Shown one piece after another: positions 25,954 through 33,392 of a stretch of 44,802 nt of DNA. Within the stretch, counting starts at the first letter, position 1; every line of letters begins with the position of its first letter. This DNA comes from Fidelibacterota bacterium (GTDB lineage Bacteria > Fidelibacterota > UBA8477 > JABMPR01): the NCBI GenBank assembly GCA_016844955.1, contig JAERTH010000160.1, forward strand, positions 1-44,802, given 5' to 3'. Both the position numbers and the translations under genes were made by a program. A model generated the notes under the pieces. It had not been told where the DNA came from, did no database searches, and was given only the letters and a program-made list of their open reading frames with translations.

Positions 25954-28251
25954 ATGAAAAGAAATGTTACCATAATATTATTAGCCCTCATGATGGCCGT
26001 GGGTGTTCACGCCGATAAAGTGGCTGTAATCTCAAAGGTACAGGGTGATGTGCTTTTACAAAAAGCCGAAGATTTTGATTATAACACACCGGTTACCATG
26101 GGTACGATCCTGAATAGCAATGACCAGATCAAGGTTAATGATGGTTTTGCTGTCATGTTATTGCTGGATGATAAAAGCCAGGTCAAGCTGCGTGAAAATA
26201 CTGAAGTAGCCATAACACTGGCAGAAGACCTGAGCGGATCAAGTTATCATGTTCGACTGGAGTATGGTCAAGCCCTGACACAATATGCCAAGGGTGCTGA
26301 TTTTGAATTCCAGCTGCATACTCCAACTTCTGTTGCCTCCATCAAGGGAACTGAGTTTTGGACTTTGACCGACCCGGAAACAGGTGATCAGGTTATCGTC
26401 CTTGAAGGTGCCGTGGATGTTATGAATAACCTTACCGGTATGATCAGCACCGCTGGTCCCGGGGAAACTGTAAACTCCACACTTGATGGATATATCCAAA
26501 CTGACCCCACGGATGAAAGTACTATTCCACAAGACCCCGAAGCTGATGCTGGTGAACCCGTTGAAACTGAAGAAGGTACTGGAGACGCAGCAACTGATAG
26601 TACTGAGACAGAAACTGCCATGGAAGAAGTCCTGGAGGATACTACCGAAGAGACCCCTGCCGATGATAGTATGGCAGGTGATATGCCGGCAGTACCCGCA
26701 TCTGACGCAGGAGATATGACCGCCGAACCTGAAGCCGAAGAAGAAGCGGAAGCAGATGATGGTGATGGAATGTTGGCCATGGATGCTGGTTTTGGTGCCG
26801 TAACCATTGATGGTGAACTTTATAATCAGATAGCTCTGCGTCCCGATATCTCTATTGGAAAGCTGGGTGTGGGACTTGACGTAGTCATCTATATGGACCA
26901 GGATGGAAATATTCGCAAGGACGAGTGGGATGAAGCCAAAGACATTATTGACAAAGTCATGTATGTCCGCTGGGGCCAACCAGGCGATCCTTTCTTTGTA
27001 CGTGTTGGAACACTGGAAAACGTAGTTCTTGGTTATGGTCTCCTTATGAATGGCTATTCAAACATGATGGAATATCCTTCTGTTCGTAAAACGGGTCATC
27101 ATGTGGGTTTCAAAATTGGCGACTTCGGTATCGAAAATGTCGTGGCCAACTACAAGGAATTCTCCTTTAGTGGAGAGAGTACCGGCCTGGGTATCCTGGG
27201 TGTTCGTGGAACCTATTCTCTAGGCAAACTGGCTTTTGGTACTACACTGGTCATAGACAATAATCAATATCTCGGTCTAAAAGATGACGATGGTGACTAC
27301 ATTCCTAACCTGGTAGACGATTTTCCAGATCAGGCCGAATATTCTGTTGATACCGATGGTGATGGCCGTCCCGATAACTCAGATGATGAGTGGGATATTG
27401 ATGGTGATGGAAAAACTGACAATTATACACCAGACCACTCACGCGATTGGGATGATGTAATCGAGCGCAAAGCTGATCCTTTTGATATCAGCGAAAATCC
27501 CAGTACTGTTGGTGGTATCAGTCTTGATATTGCCTATCCCATACTTTCCATGGAAAAGCTGAAGCTGATTCTGTATGCAGAAGCTGGAACCTATTTCGGA
27601 TCTGCCGACTCCATGTGGTATCTGGATGACAATGGTGCCGCCGCACAAAAGAAAGTCGAGTACGGATTTGGAGCCACTGCTCCTGGTCTACGTGCACAGA
27701 TTTTCAGCTTCCTGACTGCCAGCATCGAATACCGCATCACACCAACCGGTAATTTTGTCTATGGATTGTTTGATAAAAACTATGATCTGGAACGGGTTGG
27801 TTTTGTGGACATGCCCGGCATGGGTTTAACCCCGCGTACACGCTATGAAAAGCTCTATGACAACTCAGCCATGATGGGTGTTTTTGGCAGCCTGGGTGCT
27901 GACATCATGGGCTTGGTTACCATGCAAGCCGGCTACCAGCACATGACCTCTGATGAATCCGAGGTTAAGGGTATCCAGGGCAGTATCGGTATCGCTCCCA
28001 ATCTGATTCCAAAAGTTGAGGCTGCTCAAGCCTATATCCTGCGCATGAATGTTGATGATCCTTTCGACATTGAAAGCGAAGGAACACTCATGGGTTACTA
28101 TGTAACCATGGGACTCGGTGGCGGTGCAACTCTGACCTGGGATTTCCGACAGAGCTATATAGATCTTGATGGAAACGGAGTAATTGACATGGATCCTGAA
28201 TCAGGTGAAGTGGTTGCCCAAACCAGTATTGAAACCGGTTTTTCATTCTAA
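25954..28251 (+). CDS. FecR-domain outer membrane beta-barrel protein
   Basis: The 765-residue protein has a signal peptide (1-20), a FecR domain (about 22-165: VSKVQGDVLLQ-like start, then LRLEYGQALTQ-like strands and SVASIKGTEFWT), an acidic Glu/Asp/Thr/Pro linker (about 178-272) and then a long beta-rich part ending in FSF, the terminal Phe typical of outer membrane barrels. Around residues 466-490 lie calcium-binding DTDGDG and DIDGDGK repeats of the thrombospondin type 3 kind, probably in an external loop. FecR domains usually bind or sense extracellular or periplasmic signals; fusion to a barrel is unusual. AAGGAC precedes the ATG. A strong terminator follows at 28272-28303. Confidence 0.8.
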   Translation: MKRNVTIILLALMMAVGVHADKVAVISKVQGDVLLQKAEDFDYNTPVTMGTILNSNDQIKVNDGFAVMLLLDDKSQVKLRENTEVAITLAEDLSGSSYHVRLEYGQALTQYAKGADFEFQLHTPTSVASIKGTEFWTLTDPETGDQVIVLEGAVDVMNNLTGMISTAGPGETVNSTLDGYIQTDPTDESTIPQDPEADAGEPVETEEGTGDAATDSTETETAMEEVLEDTTEETPADDSMAGDMPAVPASDAGDMTAEPEAEEEAEADDGDGMLAMDAGFGAVTIDGELYNQIALRPDISIGKLGVGLDVVIYMDQDGNIRKDEWDEAKDIIDKVMYVRWGQPGDPFFVRVGTLENVVLGYGLLMNGYSNMMEYPSVRKTGHHVGFKIGDFGIENVVANYKEFSFSGESTGLGILGVRGTYSLGKLAFGTTLVIDNNQYLGLKDDDGDYIPNLVDDFPDQAEYSVDTDGDGRPDNSDDEWDIDGDGKTDNYTPDHSRDWDDVIERKADPFDISENPSTVGGISLDIAYPILSMEKLKLILYAEAGTYFGSADSMWYLDDNGAAAQKKVEYGFGATAPGLRAQIFSFLTASIEYRITPTGNFVYGLFDKNYDLERVGFVDMPGMGLTPRTRYEKLYDNSAMMGVFGSLGADIMGLVTMQAGYQHMTSDESEVKGIQGSIGIAPNLIPKVEAAQAYILRMNVDDPFDIESEGTLMGYYVTMGLGGGATLTWDFRQSYIDLDGNGVIDMDPESGEVVAQTSIETGFSF

Positions 28252-28271
28252 TCTACAACTGATATAAACTC

Positions 28272-28303
28272 AAAACGCCTCGGGAAACCGGGGCGTTTTT
28301 TTT
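28272..28303 (+). terminator. Rho-independent terminator of the FecR-barrel gene
   Basis: ACGCCTCGG GAAA CCGGGGCGT forms a GC-rich stem (one G-T pair) with a GNRA-type tetraloop and is followed by eight Ts. It lies about 20 bases past the stop codon. Confidence 0.93.
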
Positions 28304-28525
28304 GAACACAACCGGATATGATCCGAGCTTTCCCCTCTATAACCGTTTGCCCAGACCGCTTTTCTTTTCGGGCTAAGCGTAAAATCAGATGAATTGCCTT
28401 TATCACCCCACTCAGGTCAAACAACGATGTGGACAACCCTTTACCGAAAAAAAGGAAACAAGTGCTGGCATTCAGTTATGTTTAGCTCGGATTTAAGAAA
28501 TAACCACTTTCGCATAACGTAACAT

Positions 28526-28558
28526 AAAAAAGGCGCTTCATTCTTGAGGCGCCTTTTT
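28526..28558. terminator. Rho-independent terminator with no gene in front of it
   Basis: GGCGCTTCA TTCT TGAGGCGCC (28532-28553) is a 9-bp stem with a 4-base loop, flanked by a run of As and a run of five Ts, so it could act on either strand. The nearest plus-strand gene already has its own terminator 220 bases upstream, and no coding frame fills the space between. It may end a small RNA transcribed from about 28310-28520, or be a relic. Confidence 0.75.
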
Positions 28559-28655
28559 AATTGGTCTTTCAACAAAACCTATCATCGACGTACAGGACCA
28601 TTAAACGAAAAACCTTGCTCGCTCCGTGGATGTAGCATATTTTTTTCTCTATGTT

Positions 28656-28685
28656 AAAATCATCTGGTCCATTCAGATGATTTTT
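28656..28685. terminator. Hairpin with T-run upstream of the MBL gene
   Basis: AAAATCATCTG (28656-28666) and CAGATGATTTT (28674-28684) form a perfect 11-bp stem around a 7-base loop, with Ts continuing. It is AT-richer than the other two terminators and could be a terminator, an attenuator in the leader of the next gene, or a remnant. Confidence 0.55.
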
Positions 28686-28751
28686 CACCGGCCGACTTCG
28701 CCCCCGGGGAATGGGAGCTCACCTTCAAGTGAGACCCACACAGAACACCTC

Positions 28752-28828
28752 GGTATCCGCCCGGCACTATAAGTGACAGCACGCAATCACAGAACGCAAT
28801 CCCATGTTTTCTGTAAAGGCGGATAACC
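28752..28828 (+). promoter_or_regulatory. Structured leader (candidate three-way junction) ahead of the MBL/TPR gene
   Basis: GGTATCCGCC (28752-28761) pairs with GGCGGATAACC (28818-28828), a 10-bp stem with one bulged base. Inside it are CACT-ATA-AGTG (28765-28775) and ACAGAA/TTCTGT (28789-28794 with 28809-28814). The closing stem ends 17 bases before the ATG, just ahead of the GAGG ribosome binding site, a position suited to control of translation. No known riboswitch class is recognised. The whole gene-free stretch 28252-28845 holds only these hairpins. Confidence 0.45.
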
Positions 28829-28845
28829 AAAAATGAGGTACCACA

Positions 28846-30093
28846 ATGTTACGTAAGCGCGCGATCTATCTGCTATGTTTACTCATGGCAGTAGGGCTGG
28901 TTTTCCCACAATCTGAGACCAGTGTAGAAACGACAAAGTTATCAGAAACGCTATACCACTTTAAAGTTACCACCCTTTTTCCCGTAAACACTCTGGCTTC
29001 AATCGGGCCAAATGGGATCTTACTGGTGGACCCTGGTATGGAGCAATCCTATGCTGGGTTAATGAAGGCCCTGGCAGAAATATCTGACCAAAAGGTTACC
29101 ACCGTAATCAATACCCACACCCATGACCACCACATCAGCATGAACAAGCAATTGGGGAACACTGCAAAAATTTATTCACATGCTGCAAGCACAGACCTTA
29201 TGAAAAGCGGGCTGGATGTCCTGGTTGAATGGTCCCCTGAGTCATTTCCAACCTATAAAATCGATAGCGATACTTCTCTATATTTTAATGGCGAGGAAAT
29301 TCAGTTAATCCCTGTTCCCGGCGGACATTGTGGGGACGACATGATGGTCTATTTCACTGGATCAAAAGTCGCCTGTACTGGCGGTGTCCTGAAGGCCGGA
29401 TCTTATCCCATGGTTGATTATGCACGCGGTGGTGATTTCAGGGGTTTTCCAAAAACCGCCAGAGCTGCATTAAATCATTTTTCCGAGGATGTAAAATTCA
29501 TTCAGTCCCATGGGAAAATGTTTTCCTACACAGAAGGTGAGGAGTATGTCACCAGACTGGAAAAGAGCATTCCGCTGATCAAAAAGACTTTCGCTCAAGA
29601 AAAAGACCTTAAAAAGATGGTGGCAGCGGAACCCCTGAAAAACCTACTTCCAGGTGTACCGGACTACCCAAACCAGAATTACTGGATTAGAACAATTTAT
29701 ACAGGGCTGGCACTAGAGAATAATGGTGTTAAAAAGAGCCTGACTGAGCCACTATATCACGCCCTGCAATCTGGACCGGCTACTGAAATGGTTACGGTTT
29801 ACAAGGTGATAAAGCAGAGCAATAAAGATATTTATGGGTTCAACGAGACCGTTCTAAATCTCCTGGGATACTATCTCATCAATAAAAATCGCCTGGCTGA
29901 TGCCATTATTGTATTGAAATTGAATGCCCGGGAATATCCCAAGTCATTTAATGTCTATGACAGTCTGGGTGAAGCCTATATGCACAAAGGAAACCGCTGG
30001 CTTGCTAAAAGAAATTATAAAAAGTCCCTGAAAATCTATCCAGGGAACGAGAATGGAAAAGCCATGCTGGAGAAATTGAATTCAGACACCTAA
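28846..30093 (+). CDS. Exported metallo-beta-lactamase-fold protein with TPR-like C-terminus
   Basis: A signal peptide (MLRKRAIYLLCLLMAVGLVFP) precedes an MBL domain (about 28-245). Its metal motif reads H91-T-H93-D-H95-H96; the usual HxHxDH has Asp where H95 is, so the second metal site is altered. A further ligand is H161 in PVPGGHCGDDM, and QSHGKMF may supply the last. The C-terminal part (about 335-415) has TPR-like helices (VLNLLGYYLINKNRLADAIIVLKLNAREYPKSFNVYDSLGEAYMHKGN). It probably acts in the periplasm on an unknown ester, lactone or phosphoester. GAGG precedes the ATG. The next gene starts 13 bases after the stop. Confidence 0.85.
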   Translation: MLRKRAIYLLCLLMAVGLVFPQSETSVETTKLSETLYHFKVTTLFPVNTLASIGPNGILLVDPGMEQSYAGLMKALAEISDQKVTTVINTHTHDHHISMNKQLGNTAKIYSHAASTDLMKSGLDVLVEWSPESFPTYKIDSDTSLYFNGEEIQLIPVPGGHCGDDMMVYFTGSKVACTGGVLKAGSYPMVDYARGGDFRGFPKTARAALNHFSEDVKFIQSHGKMFSYTEGEEYVTRLEKSIPLIKKTFAQEKDLKKMVAAEPLKNLLPGVPDYPNQNYWIRTIYTGLALENNGVKKSLTEPLYHALQSGPATEMVTVYKVIKQSNKDIYGFNETVLNLLGYYLINKNRLADAIIVLKLNAREYPKSFNVYDSLGEAYMHKGNRWLAKRNYKKSLKIYPGNENGKAMLEKLNSDT

Positions 30094-30106
30094 ATAGGAG
30101 TAGTTT

Positions 30107-31318
30107 TTGACGCAAAGCCCATTCGGAACCAAGAGTTTTGCAAGTTGTGTACTTTTACTTGTGGCTTCTCAGTTACTCTTTATTGCTTGTGAGGAACCAC
30201 CCGAGATTCAGGGCCCAGCCCTTTTCGAAAAGACAATCGGGTACACTAATTATGATGAATGCTATGACATCCTGGAGCTGAACTCTGGTGATATCGTGGC
30301 TGTAGGGTATTCAGGATCAGGCGGTTTGGGTGAGGCTGATTTTCTACTCCAACGCCTGAGCCCTGATGGTTCTCCCGCGGGGGATTCTTTTTACGGAGGG
30401 CCCCAGTTTGATCAATGCTATGCAACGCTGGAAGATGATGACAATAACATCTACCTCGGGGGACTCAGCAATTCCTGGGGTCAAGGGTATACTGACTATC
30501 ATGTTGTCAAACTAAACGATGATGGCGAGGCGCTTTGGTCCCAGACCTTTGGTAGCCCCGCGCTGGAAGTAGCATATGACATGATCTGGACCGAAAATGA
30601 TGATCTGCTACTGTCCGGGTCTTACCAGGAGACACCACACGCCAACTATGATGTCGGTGTTGTTGGCTTGGATAAAGATGGGGAGAAGCTCTGGGGGTCC
30701 CACTTTGGCGGACCTGGTGATGAAGTCATCCGTTCATCCTGTCTAACTGATGATGGCCATATTATCCTGGCAGGCTGGTCCAACTCAAGCACCACTGAAG
30801 ATGATGACATGTTTCTGGCGAAACTCGATGGCTCCGGTAATGTCCTTTGGGAAAAAGCTTTTGACTCAGGTGGAATTGAGCGCTGTCATGACGTCTTGCT
30901 TTGTGATGATGGTGGCTTCCTATTGGCTGGCTATCGGTTCATCGATTTTGAGAAAAATCGTGATCTATACCTCATCAAGACTGATAGCGATGGAACTATT
31001 ATTTGGGACTGCACTTTTGGTGGCGAATTGAACGAAGAAGCCTGGGCCGTCCAACAAGATCCTTGGGGTGCTTTTTATGTTTCAGGTTTTTCTGAGTCTT
31101 TCTCTGCTGGCGGTAATGATGCCTATTTGGTAAAAGTCTCTCAGTCAGGAAGGGTGCTTGGCCACAAGCATTTTGGAGGAGTATCGCATGACTATAGTCG
31201 AAGCATGCAAATTGCCAGGAATGGAGATGTCCTGTTGGGTGGCTACAGCTATTCAACAGGGGCAGGAGTCAGTGATTTCTACATTGTAAGAACTGACACC
31301 ACTGTGAATCCACTATAA
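30107..31318 (+). CDS. Seven-repeat beta-propeller lipoprotein
   Basis: The 403-residue protein starts at a TTG (30107) six bases after AGGAG, just beyond the stop of the MBL gene. A lipoprotein signal peptide ends LLFIAC (Cys28). The rest consists of seven repeats of about 52 residues, each with a D-G or N-D-D pair, a ...GGxSxS turn and a Trp or aromatic before a F-G-G motif (KTIGYTN..., YGGPQFD..., FGSPALE..., FGGPGDE..., FDSGGIE..., FGGELNE..., FGGVSHD...). This pattern matches SBBP/delta-60-type propeller blades and implies a seven-bladed propeller. Binding partners are unknown. It is probably co-transcribed with the MBL gene. Confidence 0.83.
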   Translation: MTQSPFGTKSFASCVLLLVASQLLFIACEEPPEIQGPALFEKTIGYTNYDECYDILELNSGDIVAVGYSGSGGLGEADFLLQRLSPDGSPAGDSFYGGPQFDQCYATLEDDDNNIYLGGLSNSWGQGYTDYHVVKLNDDGEALWSQTFGSPALEVAYDMIWTENDDLLLSGSYQETPHANYDVGVVGLDKDGEKLWGSHFGGPGDEVIRSSCLTDDGHIILAGWSNSSTTEDDDMFLAKLDGSGNVLWEKAFDSGGIERCHDVLLCDDGGFLLAGYRFIDFEKNRDLYLIKTDSDGTIIWDCTFGGELNEEAWAVQQDPWGAFYVSGFSESFSAGGNDAYLVKVSQSGRVLGHKHFGGVSHDYSRSMQIARNGDVLLGGYSYSTGAGVSDFYIVRTDTTVNPL

Positions 31319-31348
31319 AAAGCGCCCCCGAATATTCAGGGGCGCTTT
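31319..31348. terminator. Bidirectional terminator between convergent genes
   Basis: AAAGCGCCCC and GGGGCGCTTT form a 10-bp stem around CGAATATTCA. On the minus strand it is followed by five Ts, on the plus strand by a weaker TTTC run, so it should stop the thioredoxin-like gene strongly and also serve the propeller lipoprotein gene, which ends next to it. Confidence 0.9.
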
Positions 31349-31384
31349 CAAAATTCAAATTTATCGAGGGTGTGCTACTAAGCT

Positions 31385-32443
31385 TTAACTCGGTGCCAGA
31401 AACTTGGCTTTCTGTTCCTGATAATATTTGTCTTCGGGTTGAAGCTTTATACAGGCATCCATCACCACCACAGCCTCTTCAATACGACCCAGTTTCCACA
31501 GCACTTCACCTTTGGTGTCCATAATCTGTGCTTTGTCGCGAGCTTTTTCATCTTCGGCCAGCAATTCCACGGCCTGATTCACCCGCTGAAGGGCATTTTC
31601 CAAATTTAAATCCAGCTGGGTCATACGCCAGGCGTAGCCATTTAAGAATCCTGCATCAATTTTATTGATACCAGACATAAAGTCAACATGGCGACGGTAA
31701 ATTTCGGCTTCAGCTTCATTATCCTGACTTTTCTGGTAAAATCTTCGCAGGGCCGAATAGGCCTGGGGGAGAACCTCTGTATTGGTTTCATTGTTCACAA
31801 AAGAGATCAGGGTTTCAGGGTCTTTGTTTTGCTCTGCATGGAAAAGGGCCATCTTCAGCGTAGCGATGGAGTGTTGAGCTATACTGGCATTTTCTTTAGC
31901 GAAAAGCTCTTCCCAGTAACTGATAGCGGCCTTTAGACCACTCATCGTCTCAACCTTGGTGGCCAATGTAACCAAAAGGTCGACATTGTCTGGATCATCT
32001 TGAAGTCGCCTTGAAAGATCGGGAACCGTATTGATACCATTGCGAATGCGGGTCATTTCGGCCTGGTATTCAGCCGGTGGCATAAAGCCCACAATACGAT
32101 CAATCTCATTTCCTTCTTCATCTACAAAAACGAAGGCTGGAATGGAGCGGATGTTATAGCGTTGGGCTAATGCTTTGTTTTGGGTTGAATCAACATTCAG
32201 GTGGTATGAGATGAAGTTTTCTGAGGCGTATGCGATTAAAGCAGAATCGATAAAAGTTTCGGCATCCAGCCGAACACAGGAGCCTCACCACTTTGCCCAA
32301 AATTCATAACCAACTGTTTTACCATTGGATTCAACTTGCACACTGACGTCTGTGATCCAGGGGTATACCTGTGCTTTTTTTTCTGCACAGCCCAGAATTA
32401 AGAGACCTGCAATGGCAGCGAGCCAGAGGGTTTTTGTCTTCAT
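31385..32443 (-). CDS. Thioredoxin-like lipoprotein, candidate selenoprotein (UGSC active site), with TPR tail
   Basis: Translated through one in-frame TGA (32285-32287), this is a 352-residue protein. Residues 1-19 are a lipoprotein signal (ending LLILGC, Cys19). The thioredoxin fold follows: strand GYEFWAKW, then TGA at residue 53, then GSC (C56), RLDAETF and the cis-Pro segment YNIRSIPAFVFVDEEG. The TGA stands exactly where thioredoxins have the first Cys of CxxC, and after it the frame is open for 299 codons. A stem-loop begins 12 bases after the TGA (see 32256-32275). Residues from about 130 to 350 are TPR-like helices. ATG 32443 has AAAGGA upstream. The likely reading is selenocysteine at 53; a TGC/TGT-to-TGA mutation is the alternative. 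Other genes here stop at TGA, so general recoding is excluded. Confidence 0.8.
32256..32275 (-). promoter_or_regulatory. Candidate bacterial SECIS stem-loop
   Basis: Downstream of the in-frame TGA, TTCGGC (32274-32269) pairs with GCCGAA (32263-32258) around the five-base loop TGGAT, and G32275 can pair with C32256 across a bulged A. The loop starts 16 bases after the TGA and has G at its second and third positions. Bacterial SECIS elements are short hairpins with a G near the start of the apical loop, usually 16-37 bases after the UGA. Stem length is modest, so chance is possible. Confidence 0.6.
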
Positions 32444-32543
32444 GATTATCCTTTCAATGAAACCGATGATTTTTTTAGTCAAATGAAACTATTGTCAATG
32501 ACATGGATATGCAATGGCTCACTGTGACAATGGATTCACTTTT

Positions 32544-33056
32544 CTAAGTTTGATGATCCAGTTCAAGATGATGGGTCATATCCCCCAGGTCAATTAATTC
32601 AGCCCCCTGAAAATCGATCTCACGGACAGCATTCATCTCGCCCCACAGTGTCCTGTTCCCCCTGAGCAGTCGAGTAGCTCGCATCCTCCGGTTCAGGCGC
32701 TTTGATTCAGCTTCTGTAGGTTCACACACACGACCAAGTTTTCCATAGAGTTTCACTCCAGGATACAGATCAAATTTGTTTTTAAACAGTAACCGTAACC
32801 AGAAGATCGTTCCGCTATTCACAGCCAGAATACAGATATCCGGATTTAGTTCAGCATTTTCAGGGAGGGTGGCGGGGTATTTCTCAAAATAGAATCCGGA
32901 GTGCTCTCGGTTTAAAAACGGACTGCCAACTGGTGTATTCACGGGCAAGCCCTCCGAGTTTATTGAGGCAATAGAGACATGAAAACTACTGGAAAAGCTA
33001 CGCGTGAAATGCTTCTGGATTGCTGACCACTGTGTTTTCAGGTCGAGTCTACTCAT
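32544..33056 (-). CDS. Pyridoxamine 5'-phosphate oxidase-fold (flavin split-barrel) protein
   Basis: The 170 residues fit the split-barrel flavin-binding superfamily: an N-terminal helix with RSFSSSFHVSIASINSEGLPVNTPVGSPFL, a second strand pair FYFEKYPATLPENAELNPDICILAVN and a closing GKLGRVCEPTEAESKRLNRR region. Members reduce or bind flavins, F420 or heme; this one cannot be assigned. AAAGGG is about 12 bases before the ATG. It is followed by the thioredoxin-like gene 100 bases further on and preceded by the 46-residue peptide gene 35 bases upstream. Confidence 0.75.
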   Translation of the reverse strand: MSRLDLKTQWSAIQKHFTRSFSSSFHVSIASINSEGLPVNTPVGSPFLNREHSGFYFEKYPATLPENAELNPDICILAVNSGTIFWLRLLFKNKFDLYPGVKLYGKLGRVCEPTEAESKRLNRRMRATRLLRGNRTLWGEMNAVREIDFQGAELIDLGDMTHHLELDHQT

Positions 33057-33091
33057 AAGATTAAACCCTTTAATTGAATCACAACAAACTA

Positions 33092-33232
33092 TTAGATGCC
33101 CTCTCCAGAGCTGTAATCTTCTTCCAGGATTTTCAATTCTTTTAGTTTTGCCTCCAGGGCAGACATTCGTTTGTGGGCCATTATACCGAGTGCAGCACCC
33201 GCTAAACCAAAAATAAAGCCAATTGTTTCCAT
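33092..33232 (-). CDS. Small single-span membrane peptide (46 residues)
   Basis: This short frame starts at ATG 33232 with AAAGG nine bases upstream and ends at TAA 33092-33094. It encodes METIGFIFGLAGAALGIMAH, a hydrophobic helix with small residues, followed by a charged helix (KRMSALEAKLKELKILEEDY) that could form a coiled coil, and a short tail. Many bacteria carry such one-helix proteins as assembly or anchoring factors. It lies 35 bases ahead of the split-barrel gene and may be in its operon. The function is unknown. Confidence 0.65.
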   Translation of the reverse strand: METIGFIFGLAGAALGIMAHKRMSALEAKLKELKILEEDYSSGEGI

Positions 33233-33392
33233 TTTGTGCCTTTCAATAATTCATTCTTGATGGTGGTCATTATATGCGAAGTGAATAGCTTATGTTCACA
33301 GCCATATTTTGTGGTAGAGGTCAAAACTCTTTGAGCGCTATTCTGGCTTAGAATGATGCTGACATACCGTCGATCTTCAGACCGGAATTATA

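Noticed and set aside
26239..26979. 246-residue minus-strand frame across the FecR gene
   Set aside because: It lies opposite a strong coding frame with signal peptide, domains and terminator, and its translation is Ser/Ile/His-rich without any recognisable domain.
28248..28436. 62-residue minus-strand frame after the FecR gene
   Set aside because: It runs through the rho-independent terminator at 28272-28303 and has no ribosome binding site or recognisable fold.
25859..28735. GTGGGTCTCAC near 25876 and its reverse complement near 28727
   Set aside because: An 11-base match is expected many times by chance in a 45-kb window, and the flanks do not match.
31385..32092. Separate 235-residue TPR protein starting at GTG 32092
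   Set aside because: The frame continues without a stop upstream to the TGA at 32287 and encodes thioredoxin-fold sequence there, so it is the end of one gene rather than a gene of its own.
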